A stretch of DNA of 19,404 nucleotides from Clostridium sp. UBA2485 (GCF_002341865.1 NZ_DDOV01000049.1:65044-84447); one strand, 5' to 3'. Positions 7,420 through 14,983 are shown, numbered from the stretch's first letter. Program-made: numbers and translations. Notes: a model not told the origin generated them from the letters alone.

Positions 7420-7959
7420 ATGAAAACAATATTTGAAAACAATATTATTAGATTAAGGGAAGCTAATTTAGAAGATGCAAAAGAATTATTAAGTGTAACT
7501 AATGATGAGGAAGTTATAAAATATTATGGAATGGATCCATATAAAAACATAAGAGAAGCAGAAGATGAAATTAATTGGTTTATAAGCCTTTTAAAAGAAG
7601 GAAAAGGGGCAAGATGGGTCATAGCAGATAAAGATACCAATAAATATATTGGAGATATTGGTGTTTTTAATTTTGATAAAAATCATAATAGAATTGAAAT
7701 TGGATTTAAGCTTAAAAAGGAGTATTGGAATAAAGGAATAATGACTGAATGTATAAAAAAGACTTTAGAATTTGGTTTTAGTGATAGAAATTATAATAGA
7801 ATTGAAGCATTAGTTGATAAAAGAAACATAGGTTGTAAGAAAACTTTAGAAAATAACGGATTTAAATTGGAAGGATTATTAAGAGAATATGAATTTGAAA
7901 ATGGTAATTATGTTGATTTAGAAATGTATTCAATTTTAAAGCGTGAATATATTAAATAA
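7420..7959 (+). CDS. GNAT family N-acetyltransferase, RimJ/RimL type
   Basis: 179 residues, full length for the Acetyltransf_3 group. The opening NIIRLREANLEDAKELL is typical for RimJ/RimL-like enzymes. IEIGFKLKKEYWNKGIMTEC (92-111) carries the WNKGI loop that replaces the standard Q/RxxGxG/A, and NIGCKKTLENNGFKLEGLLR (136-155) is the conserved motif B followed by the GF.LEG.LR signature. Relatives acetylate N-terminal alanine of ribosomal proteins or small molecules including antibiotics; the acceptor here is unknown. AAGGAGA lies shortly before ATG 7420. The gene is preceded by repeat copy A and is not obviously co-transcribed with the next gene, 163 bases away. Confidence 0.92.
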   Translation: MKTIFENNIIRLREANLEDAKELLSVTNDEEVIKYYGMDPYKNIREAEDEINWFISLLKEGKGARWVIADKDTNKYIGDIGVFNFDKNHNRIEIGFKLKKEYWNKGIMTECIKKTLEFGFSDRNYNRIEALVDKRNIGCKKTLENNGFKLEGLLREYEFENGNYVDLEMYSILKREYIK

Positions 7960-8122
7960 TTATATATGATTAGTATATTGAAAAAGAATTTTAAATTTAT
8001 TCGTATATTTAAAGAGAGGGTAAAGTAAATGCTTTATAAAATAAGAGATATTTATTAAAAAAGCCTCACCAATCAAATAGGAGCTTAGAATTATAAATAA
8101 TAGGGTACATAAGGAGAAGTAT

Positions 8123-8938
8123 ATGAGAAATAGATTAGGGATGTCAGGAAGTACAATTTATTCAAATCCAGAATTATATTCGGAATTATTCATAGAGGGT
8201 ATTGATCATATTGAAATTGGAGAATTCCCTAATGAAGAGGCACTAAATAAATTTTTAGAAATAAATAAAGTAAAAGGACTTTCATTTGGAATTCATTCAC
8301 CATTATTACGTGATGGGAGTAAATATGATTTACTTGAAAAAGTTAAATATAAGCCTAGTGATGCATGGGACATGCTAGAAATTGAAGCGAAAAGAATGGC
8401 AGATTTAGGTGCAGAATATCTTTTAGTCCACTTTCCATATTTTAAGGATGAGGTATCACTTAATACTAATCAGTTAATTAAAGAGGGATTAAAGAAATTA
8501 AGTTATATACAAGAAAAGTATGGTATTAAGCTAATATGTGAGCCAAAGCTTGGATTAAATCGTTCTGGAGCAGGCATAAAATACCTTCAAAACTTTCCAA
8601 TAGAAATATGGGAAAAATATAACATACAGATATGTATAGACATTGGTGATTATCTTATTGCTACAGGAGATGAAATTTTAGATTATTTAGAAAAGTGGAA
8701 GGATTTTATAATAGAAGTTCATTTACACAATATTCATTATGAAGGAGAGGATTATGTTTGGATACCAGTTCATCCAGATCAAGAGCATAATGGATACAGT
8801 CATAAAGTTGAACACATAATAAGATTTTTAGCACAATGTAAGGATGTATCCTTTATTTTTGAACATACACCAGAAACTAATCCAAGTAAAAAGGTTGTGG
8901 AAGAAGGATTAAAGTGGGTAAGAGAGATTATAGGTTAA
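8123..8938 (+). CDS. Sugar phosphate isomerase/epimerase-like TIM barrel (AP endonuclease 2 superfamily)
   Basis: 271 residues with the alternating strand-helix layout of the xylose-isomerase-like TIM barrel. Probable metal-site or active-site residues are in place: H58 in FGIHSP, H103 in LLVHFP, E140 in LICEPK, D173 in ICIDIGD, H200 and H202 in EVHLHN, H217 in PVHPD, and E247 in FIFEHT. Members act as sugar isomerases, epimerases or AP endonucleases (endonuclease IV); the lack of the full Nfo signature favours a sugar or polyol enzyme, but the substrate is open. AAGGAGA precedes ATG 8123. It leads a closely spaced run with the flavodoxin-fold and HD genes (66- and 81-base gaps), with no repeat copy between them, so these three may form one unit. 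Confidence 0.82.
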   Translation: MRNRLGMSGSTIYSNPELYSELFIEGIDHIEIGEFPNEEALNKFLEINKVKGLSFGIHSPLLRDGSKYDLLEKVKYKPSDAWDMLEIEAKRMADLGAEYLLVHFPYFKDEVSLNTNQLIKEGLKKLSYIQEKYGIKLICEPKLGLNRSGAGIKYLQNFPIEIWEKYNIQICIDIGDYLIATGDEILDYLEKWKDFIIEVHLHNIHYEGEDYVWIPVHPDQEHNGYSHKVEHIIRFLAQCKDVSFIFEHTPETNPSKKVVEEGLKWVREIIG

Positions 8939-9004
8939 GATATATGAGAAATTTGAGTAGGACATAAATTATAATGGCAATTGTTTTTTAGGAGTGAAGT
9001 AATA

Positions 9005-9586
9005 ATGAATATATGTGTTTTAATGGGCAGTATGAGAAAGAATGGCAATACTGAAATGCTAATACGACCATTTGTAGAACAACTGAAATCTCAAGATGTA
9101 GAAGTTCAATACATATGGCTTTGTGATAAACATATTGAGCCTTGTAAAAGTTGCTTTGTTTGTCAAGATATCGATGATAAGCCAGGTTGTCCTATAAAAG
9201 ATGAAATGGAACAAATTTATAAATCAGTTTTGGAAGCAAACTGCATAGTTTTTGCTACTCCAATTTACTCTTGGTCCTGTACAGCACCAATGAAGGTAGT
9301 TATGGACAGGCTTTTCTGTATGAATAAATTCTATGGAAATACTAAAAAGCATTATGGATTATGGGAAAACAAAAAGTGTGCAATTATAGCTACCTGTGGT
9401 TATGAGATAGAAAGCGGTGCAGATTTATTTGAAGAAGTATTAAAGCGACTTTCAATACATTCACATCTTGATTATTTAGGAATGTTAACAGTTAGAGACA
9501 TTAATGGGATTATTGATTTTCAAACTGAAGAAGTTATTGAAAATGCTAAAGATTTTGCATTAAAAATTTATAATAAATGTGAATGA
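9005..9586 (+). CDS. Flavodoxin-fold NAD(P)H-dependent FMN reductase family protein
   Basis: 193 residues from ATG 9005, preferred over TTG 8981 because GGAGTGA (8991-8997) sits 7 bases before it. GSMRKNGNTE (8-17) is the FMN phosphate-binding loop, ATPIYSWSCTAPMKVVMDRL (84-103) is the flavin-contacting strand and helix, and CKSCFVCQ (47-54) with C62 gives the cysteine cluster common in the iron-sulfur flavoprotein/NADPH-dependent reductase group. Three or four cysteines here could bind a cluster or act in redox, but spacing alone does not prove it. Likely reduces quinones, nitro or azo compounds, or serves as an electron carrier. Second gene of the probable three-gene unit. Confidence 0.9.
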   Translation: MNICVLMGSMRKNGNTEMLIRPFVEQLKSQDVEVQYIWLCDKHIEPCKSCFVCQDIDDKPGCPIKDEMEQIYKSVLEANCIVFATPIYSWSCTAPMKVVMDRLFCMNKFYGNTKKHYGLWENKKCAIIATCGYEIESGADLFEEVLKRLSIHSHLDYLGMLTVRDINGIIDFQTEEVIENAKDFALKIYNKCE

Positions 9587-9667
9587 TATAATGGTGTAAT
9601 TTTCTTGGGGCAATTATACATTATAAGATTATAAGAAGTAACTTAAAGTACAAGGGGGGCAAATAAT

Positions 9668-10288
9668 ATGAAATATAATAATCAAAGTGTACCAACATTA
9701 GAAGAAGCAATGATAATTTTAAAGGAAGCGGAAAAGTTAAATCCTGGTGGTTGGGTCAAGCATTCAATGTATGTGGCTGAGGGGGCGAAACTAATTGCAG
9801 AACAAACAGATAATCTAGATTCAGAATTAGCATATATTTTAGGGCTATTGCATGATATAGGAAGAAGAGAAGGGGTACATGGCATGAGGCATGGACTAGA
9901 TGGATACAATTATGCAATTAGAAATGGATATGATTTAGTAGCAAGAACTTGTTTAAGTCATACAGCCTTTAAATATAACAATGAAGTTATTATTGTAGGA
10001 AAATGGGATGGTACAAAGGAAGAATATAACTTTGTAAAAGAATACTTATCAGGTACAGATGAGACAGACTATGATAAATTAATAAAATTATGTGACTATT
10101 TATCACTACCAAATGGATTTTGCTTAATTGAGAAAAGACTTGTAGATATAGCATTAAGAGGTGGGATTAACGAATATACAATACCAAGGTGGAAATCAAC
10201 CTTTGAAAATCAACGTTATTTTGAAGATAAAATTGGTAAATCAATCTATAGTATATTACCTAATGTAGCGGAAAATACATTTAAATAA
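9668..10288 (+). CDS. HD-domain phosphohydrolase
   Basis: 206 residues. The metal-binding HD pattern is complete: H32 in WVKHS, H62-D63 in LLHDIGR, H75 in MRHGLDGY, H98 in CLSHTA and D143 in KLCDYL. The extra histidines between HD and the final Asp are as in the HDIG-type subgroup. Such proteins hydrolyse phosphate esters of nucleotides or sugar phosphates; the substrate is unknown. AAGGGGGG upstream of ATG 9668 is the binding site. The 81-base gap before it has a weak bulged stem (TAATGGTGTAATT with AATTATACATTA) lacking a U tail. It closes the three-gene unit and is followed 54 bases on by repeat copy B with its terminator. Confidence 0.9.
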   Translation: MKYNNQSVPTLEEAMIILKEAEKLNPGGWVKHSMYVAEGAKLIAEQTDNLDSELAYILGLLHDIGRREGVHGMRHGLDGYNYAIRNGYDLVARTCLSHTAFKYNNEVIIVGKWDGTKEEYNFVKEYLSGTDETDYDKLIKLCDYLSLPNGFCLIEKRLVDIALRGGINEYTIPRWKSTFENQRYFEDKIGKSIYSILPNVAENTFK

Positions 10289-10339
10289 TATTCTGTTAGA
10301 TACTACTACGTAATAATTAGGAAAGCGACTAATTTCTTA

Positions 10340-10614
10340 AGATACCATATTATTCAGAAATGGATTTTATGGTGTTTTTTATTGCATAATTTAAAATACT
10401 TTACGATTTTTATATTAATTTTAATAAGTAAATTATAATACTATGATAGGTGCTATTTTTATTTAAATAAGGAGGAGAACAGTATTCTCTAGAGAATATA
10501 TTAGGAATAAAAAATTAGATATGGTACAAATTTATAAAAATATAAATTATTACAGTATTTAAATGAAGGATGTTATTTTATAGTTATATGTATTTAAAAA
10601 ATATATTTTGTGTA
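10340..10614 (+). repeat. Intergenic repeat, hairpin copy B (longest copy)
   Basis: All four modules can be read: hairpin (10342-10376), AT-rich middle with TTTTAATAAGTAAATTATAA (10420-10439) and ATGATAGGTGCTATTTTT (10443-10460), core AAGGAGGAGAACAGTATTCT (10469-10488) running into the perfect 16-bp palindrome TATTCTCTAGAGAATA (10483-10498), and a tail ATGAAGGATGTTATTTTATA (10563-10582) shared with copies C and F. The end includes AAAATATATTTTGTGTA (10598-10614), found again at 13689-13705. The rest of the gap to 10737 shows ATTTAGA-ctt-TCTAAAT (10703-10719) just before the next binding site. Confidence 0.75.
10342..10380 (+). terminator. Repeat-borne terminator B, with compensatory base change
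   Basis: ATACCATA (10342-10349) pairs with TATGGTGT (10369-10376), followed by TTTTTT. Compared with the other copies, CCGTA/TACGG has become CCATA/TATGG, a paired change that keeps the stem. It ends the HD gene. Confidence 0.8.
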
Positions 10615-10737
10615 ACGACGAATAAGTAGGCTATTAGATTTTAAAAATATATTAATAGGTATTTAGTAAAATGCAGTATAACCTTAAGACTGATTCTATA
10701 TTATTTAGACTTTCTAAATGGATGAGGTGTAGTTATT

Positions 10738-11169
10738 ATGTATCAAATAGTAGAATATGAAAAAGATGATTTTTATATCACAACGGATTTTAAAAAAATA
10801 GATATTAATGTTGTTTGCTCACTTCTGGCACAATCTTATTGGGCCAATTCTCGCAAAAAAGATGTAATTATTAAATCCCTAAAAAATTCATTATGCTTTT
10901 CTCTATTTCATAAGGATAGACAAATTGGATTGATAAGAGTTATCACAGACTGTGCTACCTTTGCATATTTATGTGATGTTGTAATTGCTGAAGATTATAG
11001 ACATAAGGGATTAGGAGCATGGTTTCTACAATGTGTTTTTAAATATTCAGATTTACAAAATTTAAGGCGTTGGTGTCTTGCTACGAAAGATGCACATGAG
11101 TTTTATAAAAAATTTGGATTTAGCGATTTAAGTAATCCTGAAAAATTTATGGAAATATTTAATGATTAG
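10738..11169 (+). CDS. GNAT family N-acetyltransferase
   Basis: 143 residues, the compact single-domain type. CDVVIAEDYRHKGLGAWFLQ (79-98) contains strand 4 and the acetyl-CoA loop RHKGLG, and ATKDAHEFYKKFGF (115-128) is the motif B helix ending in the conserved Gly-Phe. The substrate is unknown. Its build (SLLAQSYWANSRKKDVI near 28-44, then QIGLIRVITD) resembles the GNAT genes at 12364 and 18063, so these three may be older paralogues. ATG 10738 follows GATGAGGTG, and a short palindrome (10703-10719) lies immediately upstream. Repeat copy B fills much of the gap before it. Confidence 0.92.
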   Translation: MYQIVEYEKDDFYITTDFKKIDINVVCSLLAQSYWANSRKKDVIIKSLKNSLCFSLFHKDRQIGLIRVITDCATFAYLCDVVIAEDYRHKGLGAWFLQCVFKYSDLQNLRRWCLATKDAHEFYKKFGFSDLSNPEKFMEIFND

Positions 11170-11287
11170 TATTTACAGTAAGAATAAAATCTTAAAAAAC
11201 TATAACTTTTATCAAATATTATGCAGAAAGTTAATATTTTAATAGATATTATTCTATACAATTACGTGAAAGTGATTATTTAGCATT

Positions 11288-11307
11288 ACAACAATAAAAA
11301 CTGAATA
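11288..11307 (+). repeat. 20-base string shared with 16078-16097, copy 1
   Basis: ACAACAATAAAAACTGAATA occurs identically here and directly ahead of repeat copy E. Here it is not followed by the hairpin module. Confidence 0.6.
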
Positions 11308-11337
11308 TTAAAGCATTAAATGATTTCTCTAGGCTGA

Positions 11338-11391
11338 TATATTTAATAAATTTGGGGAAAGATAATTTTGCGACAATATTTATTAAATATA
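11338..11391 (+). promoter_or_regulatory. Perfect inverted repeat before the secreted protein gene
   Basis: TATATTTAATAAAT (11338-11351) is exactly inverted as ATTTATTAAATATA (11378-11391) with a 26-base loop, ending 3 bases before the binding site AGGAGGT (11394-11400). It could be an mRNA hairpin that affects translation or an operator; all-AT composition makes a weak RNA stem. Confidence 0.4.
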
Positions 11392-11404
11392 CTAGGAGGT
11401 AATT

Positions 11405-11908
11405 ATGAAGAAATATTTAAGTTATTTTTTAATTATATGTACTGTAATGGTAGTTCAATCGTTCATGGGAATTAATATAAGTGCTAAACCAGTTGTTGAG
11501 GTTTCAGCTACTTCTCTAAATTCCACTGAGGATAAAAAATTTCCTATTCCAAAGTTAGTAAAGGTTGAGCAGATTTCGCCTAATCAAATTCAAATAAGCT
11601 ATGATAGAGATGTAGATAAGAAATTAGGGACTAAAGCAACTAATTATTGGATTCAAGATACAAAGAATGTTAAACCCAAACATATAGCTACTCTTGGTAA
11701 AAATGATAAGGTAAATGAAAGTAATTCACTTACTGATAATTTAGTTAAAATTAGTTCGAAGGATGGTTCAGCAAAAACATTTATATTAACTTTTAACCAA
11801 GATATTCCTAGAGGAGAAGAATATAAACTAATAATTTGTTATGTAACTGTTGAAGGAGCTCCTCCTTATAGTGGAGATAATGGAGCAGCTACATTTGTTG
11901 GTAAATAA
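11405..11908 (+). CDS. Small secreted protein of unknown function
   Basis: 167 residues. The N-terminus (Lys-Lys, then YFLIICTVMVVQSFMGINIS) is a signal peptide or anchor; cleavage is most likely after Ala27 or Ala35. The rest is beta-rich: PKLVKVEQISPNQIQISYDR (49-68), YWIQDTKNVKPKHIATLG (81-98), KTFILTFNQDIPRGEEYKLI (124-143), then a Gly-rich end. This layout (a strand pair, Ile-Ser-Tyr-Asp-Arg-Asp, a long loop, then a Thr-Phe-Asn-strand and Pro-Arg-Gly-turn) is like one immunoglobulin-like or SbsA/CopC-type extracellular domain, an inference from pattern only. No cysteine in the mature part except C145. AGGAGGT precedes ATG 11405. I do not recognise a family. Confidence 0.75.
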   Translation: MKKYLSYFLIICTVMVVQSFMGINISAKPVVEVSATSLNSTEDKKFPIPKLVKVEQISPNQIQISYDRDVDKKLGTKATNYWIQDTKNVKPKHIATLGKNDKVNESNSLTDNLVKISSKDGSAKTFILTFNQDIPRGEEYKLIICYVTVEGAPPYSGDNGAATFVGK

Positions 11909-11971
11909 AGGATAACTACATATTCAAAAGGTAAGCTAAAGATTAGCTTTAATTGTATAAAATATTCAATA

Positions 11972-12215
11972 TAATACCGTATTATTCAGAAATGAATGTA
12001 CGGTATTTTTGTGTTATCATTCAAAATAGTTTACGACTTTATATTGAGTTTAATAGGTAACTTGTAGAGTATGATAAGGGTTAGATTTGTAGAAATAAGA
12101 AGAAAAGTATTTCCTAAGAAATATATTACGAATGAAAAGATATTTAGTATGATATAAATTTTATAAAGTTAATACAGTATTATCCATTAAAGATATTATT
12201 ACTTTATATGATTAA
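11972..12215 (+). repeat. Intergenic repeat, hairpin copy C
   Basis: Hairpin (11973-12010), middle TAGTTTACGACTTTATATTG (12027-12046) and GAAATAAGAAG (12092-12102), a worn core AGTATTTCCTAAGAAATATA (12107-12126) and the tail ATTAAAGATATTATTACTTT (12187-12206). The core aligns base for base with copies B and D but its palindrome is damaged. Downstream, AATACGGTATTT (12263-12274) looks like a stray right arm of the hairpin. The rest of the gap to 12363 contains TATAAT (12286-12291) without a good -35 box. Confidence 0.75.
11973..12010 (+). terminator. Repeat-borne terminator C
   Basis: AATACCGTA (11973-11981) pairs perfectly with TACGGTATT (11999-12007), with inner ATTCA/TGAAT pairing and a T run to 12010. 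It follows the secreted protein gene by 64 bases. Confidence 0.85.
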
Positions 12216-12363
12216 GCAAATTGATTATATTGTAAACTAAATAATGTTCTTTGAAAATTGAATAATACGGTATTTGAAAGCATGTTATAATATGGATAAA
12301 ATGGACATGTTTTAATCACAATTGTAGGAAATTGCGTCTAAATTAATTTTAGGGAGGTATCTT

Positions 12364-12822
12364 ATGTATCAATATTATAAGGGATTGATTATTAGAGAAG
12401 GAGCAGATGGGCTTAAAGGGGATACGATTAAAAAAATGTACAATGAGGTTGGTTGGGTGTCTGCAAGTCAACCGTCATGGCTAGATGAAAAGTACGAAAT
12501 CTGCTTTAAAAATTCATCATGGGTTTTCACTGTCTGGGATAAGGAAGATATGATAGCTATGGTAAGGGTTGTGTCAGATAGAGTTATGACTGCAACAATC
12601 CAAGATCTGGCTGTGAAAGAAGAGTATCGAGGAAAAGGCATAGGTAAAAAACTTGTGGACCTGTGTTTAGAAAAGTTACCCCATGGAAATTGGTGGGCGC
12701 ATACAACTCCAGAAAATTATGACTTCTATAAAAAATGCGGATTTGAAATTCCTCAAATATCTGATAGTTCAACAATGACATATATGGGATATATTAAGGC
12801 TAGATTAGAAGGACATAGATAG
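12364..12822 (+). CDS. GNAT family N-acetyltransferase
   Basis: 152 residues. IQDLAVKEEYRGKGIGKKLV (79-98) is a textbook strand 4 plus acetyl-CoA loop (RGKGIG), and THTTPENYDFYKKCGF-like residues (113-127) give motif B. The front half (MYNEVGWVSASQPSWLDEKY, then SSWVFTVWDKEDMIAMVRVV) matches the pattern of small GNATs annotated simply as acetyltransferase in clostridia and bacilli; no acceptor can be named. GGGAGGT just before ATG 12364 is among the strongest ribosome binding sites in the window. Repeat copies lie on both sides (C before, D after), so this gene is the clearest single-gene unit: repeat, gene, repeat. Confidence 0.93.
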   Translation: MYQYYKGLIIREGADGLKGDTIKKMYNEVGWVSASQPSWLDEKYEICFKNSSWVFTVWDKEDMIAMVRVVSDRVMTATIQDLAVKEEYRGKGIGKKLVDLCLEKLPHGNWWAHTTPENYDFYKKCGFEIPQISDSSTMTYMGYIKARLEGHR

Positions 12823-12880
12823 ATAATGTTTTACATTTTTCTTATTTAACGATTAAAATATAAAATCAAATAATTTTTCT

Positions 12881-13041
12881 AAATACCGTATTATTCAGAA
12901 ATGAATTTTACGATATTTTTACGTCGTAATTCAAATAATTTATGACTTTATAGTAATTCTTAATAAGTAGATTATAGTATTATGTTAGGTACTAGTTTTG
13001 TTGAAATGAGAAGGAGAACAATATTCTCTAGAGAATATATT
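12881..13041 (+). repeat. Intergenic repeat, hairpin copy D
   Basis: Hairpin (12882-12920), middle ATTTATGACTTTATAGTAAT and CTTAATAAGTAGATTATAG (to about 12977), GTTGAAATGAGAAGGAGAAC (13000-13019) and the best palindrome of the family, ATATTCTCTAGAGAATAT, perfect over 18 bp (13021-13038). After the core the sequence is AT-rich up to the TTG start at 13118. Confidence 0.75.
12882..12920 (+). terminator. Repeat-borne terminator D
   Basis: AATACCGTA (12882-12890) pairs with TACGATATT (12909-12917) with one C-A mismatch, so this stem is weaker than the others; inner pairing ATTCA/TGAAT is kept and a T run follows. Confidence 0.65.
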
Positions 13042-13117
13042 ATAAATGAAAAAAGTTAAATATGATATTATATATTAAAACTAAAAAATAATTTTATATG
13101 AAAGTGAGCTGGTTATT

Positions 13118-13642
13118 TTGAATTATAGATTACTTGAAAAATCAGAACTTAAATTATTAAGTGAAATTGATAGAAAAGAAATAGTAAATGAAGTTTATTA
13201 TTTTAAAAATAATAAACTTGAAATAGTAAATGAATTTTATAATATTGAAAGATGGATTTTAGAAGAATTACAAGATTATATTAATAGATTAGAAGATATA
13301 TACGATAGAAATGGAACTATATATGGTGCATTTGATAATGATAAAATTATAGGTTTAGCTGCCTTAGAAAGTAAATTTATTGGTAAAAATAATGACCAAC
13401 TTAAACTTGATATGCTTTATATAAGTAATAATTACCGTAAAAAAGGTATAGGCAAAAATTTAGTAAATTTATTGTGTGAAAAGGCAAAGGATTTAGGAGC
13501 TAAAAGTCTTTATATATCTGCAACACCATTTAAAAATACAGTAAACTTTTATTTTGCTGTAGGTTCAAAATTAACAAATGAAATAAATAAAGAGTTATAT
13601 GAGTTAGAACCATATGATATACATATGGTATTAGAATTATAA
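13118..13642 (+). CDS. GNAT family N-acetyltransferase
   Basis: 174 residues starting at TTG 13118; the protein pattern (MNYRLLEKSELKLLSEIDR, EVYYFKNNKLE, IYDRNGTIYGAFDNDKIIGL) agrees with a conserved clostridial GNAT group whose N-terminus I recall as starting Met-Asn-Tyr-Arg, so the TTG is believable although only a weak purine stretch (AAAGTGAG, 13101-13108) lies upstream. LDMLYISNNYRKKGIGKNLV (97-116) carries the acetyl-CoA loop RKKGIG, and ISATPFKNTVNFYFAVGSKL (133-152) replaces the usual motif B. The ending YELEPYDIHMVLEL is characteristic of the group. The substrate is unknown. It lies directly after repeat copy D, while no repeat copy separates it from the broken kinase gene. Confidence 0.9.
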   Translation: MNYRLLEKSELKLLSEIDRKEIVNEVYYFKNNKLEIVNEFYNIERWILEELQDYINRLEDIYDRNGTIYGAFDNDKIIGLAALESKFIGKNNDQLKLDMLYISNNYRKKGIGKNLVNLLCEKAKDLGAKSLYISATPFKNTVNFYFAVGSKLTNEINKELYELEPYDIHMVLEL

Positions 13643-13688
13643 TTATTTCTAGACAACACTATTTCATAATTATCCATATTTAAAATAG

Positions 13689-13705
13689 AAAATATATTTT
13701 GTGTA
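13689..13705 (+). repeat. 17-base string shared with the end of repeat copy B
   Basis: AAAATATATTTTGTGTA is identical to 10598-10614. It lies in the gap before the kinase pseudogene and may be a trace of another repeat copy. Confidence 0.4.
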
Positions 13706-13783
13706 TCTTTACTTTATACTTATTATGTGTTTTTATATTATAATTTTCTATATGTTTATAAGCATATAGAAAGGTTAATTTAT

Positions 13784-14464
13784 ATGAATGAATATGTTTT
13801 TAAGAAAATAAGAGATGCCATTGAGAATAAGCAAAAATCTCATCCATTTCGAATATTGATAAATGGAGCTCAAGGCTCTGGAAAGACTATGTTTGCTTCT
13901 GAACTTGTTGATTTTCTTAAGAGCAAAGGCTTTGAAGCTTTTCATGTTACTATTGATGGATTCCATAATCTATCTAACATTAGATATCAGCTTGGTAGAG
14001 ATTCAGCATAAGGATATTATAAATTTGCATATAATTTAGACTCATTTTATGAAAAGGTACTTAAACCATTAACAGAAGATAAACCATATTATATTCCTGC
14101 AATTATGGATCTAACAGAAGATAAAGCAATAAAATTAGATCCTGTTTATGTAAATTTGAATTCAATATGTGTTGTAGATGGAGCATTTTTATTAACTCCT
14201 AAATTATATGATGGATGGGATTTAACAATATATCTACAAGTTCCAATAGAAAAAGCAAAAGAAAGAGGAACTTTAAGAGATGCTTGTGATTTAGGTGGAT
14301 TGGATGAAGCAAAAAGAAAATTTGAACAGCGATATCATAAAGCTTATTCAATGTATCTTAAGGATAATCAACCTGAGAAATTTGCAGATATAGTAATAGA
14401 TAATTCAGATTATACAAATAGAAATATAAAGTTGATAAGATGTATGGAGAGTAATATAGATTAG
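13784..14464 (+). pseudogene. Uridine-kinase-like P-loop protein interrupted by one in-frame TAA
   Basis: ATG 13784 (AGAAAGG at 13768-13774) opens a frame that runs 226 codons to TAG 14464 except for TAA at 14009-14011. Both sides are in the same frame and read as one protein: Walker A GAQGSGKT (28-35), VTIDGFHNLSNIRYQLGRDS, then after the stop GYYKFAYNLDSFYEKVLKPL, VDGAFLLTPKLYDGWDLTIY and RYHKAYSMYL. This is the layout of uridine kinase-like nucleoside/pantothenate-kinase-fold proteins, where a glutamate is expected at the stop position (DS-A-E-GYY), so GAA to TAA is the simplest change. No other damage is visible, so the event is recent, or the codon is read through, or it is a sequencing error. 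If expressed as it stands it gives a 75-residue P-loop fragment. Confidence 0.8.
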
Positions 14465-14480
14465 TAGGATAATCTATATT
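14453..14480 (+). terminator. Hairpin over the stop codon of the kinase pseudogene
   Basis: AATATAGATTA (14453-14463) and TAATCTATATT (14470-14480) form a perfect 11-bp stem with a 6-base loop; the stop TAG is at 14462-14464. The T tail is poor (GAAATTAGTTTT), so termination may be partial. Confidence 0.45.
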
Positions 14481-14548
14481 GAAATTAGTTTTAATTTTGA
14501 GAATAGTTTATATGTGAAAATTAAATAGTTTTCTCATTAGGGGTAAAA

Positions 14549-14983
14549 ATGCGTGAAAAAACTTTTGGAACAAAATTAGAAAATGAGAAGTATAAAGATA
14601 GAATAGGCGTTTATGCAATAATTCTTAATAACAATGGTAAAGTTGCTACGGTAAAAACAGGAAAAGGTTATTTTCTTATTGGCGGTGGCATAAAAAAGGA
14701 AGAAACGCATAGAGAGTGTCTTATAAGAGAATGTCTTGAAGAAACAGGATACGATATAGAGATTAAAAAATTTATATGTAAAAGTGATAGATATCACTAT
14801 TCAGATTCACTTAATTGTTACTTTCATCCTATTGGATATTTTTATCTTGCAGACTTAAAGAGTAAAGTACAAGAATCAATAGAAACAGATCATAAACTTG
14901 AATGGATTTCTATCAAAAAATTAGAAGAAAAAATGTATTTAGAACATCAAATGTGGGCTATAGAGCAAGTAATTAATTTGTAG
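14549..14983 (+). CDS. NUDIX hydrolase
   Basis: 144 residues. The Nudix box is complete: G46, E52, R60-E61, E64-E65 and G67 in GGGIKKEETHRECLIRECLE then ETGYD, matching Gx5Ex7REUxEExGU with Cys at the first U position. The front (RIGVYAIILNNNGKVATVKT) and the TDHKLEWISIKKLEEKMYLE stretch are typical of MutT-like members. Such enzymes hydrolyse nucleoside diphosphates linked to another group, with Mg2+; the substrate may be a damaged nucleotide or sugar nucleotide. Only AGGGGT is available as binding site before ATG 14549. No repeat copy separates it from its neighbours. NUDIX genes are common cargo in accessory islands and integron cassettes. Confidence 0.93.
   Translation: MREKTFGTKLENEKYKDRIGVYAIILNNNGKVATVKTGKGYFLIGGGIKKEETHRECLIRECLEETGYDIEIKKFICKSDRYHYSDSLNCYFHPIGYFYLADLKSKVQESIETDHKLEWISIKKLEEKMYLEHQMWAIEQVINL

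Noticed and set aside
8029..8058. Nine-codon frame after GAGAGGG (ATG 8029)
   Set aside because: Too short to judge; no homology or repeat association, so not reported as a gene.
9590..9624. Terminator between the flavodoxin-fold and HD genes
   Set aside because: The stem is bulged and has no T run, so it does not argue against co-transcription.
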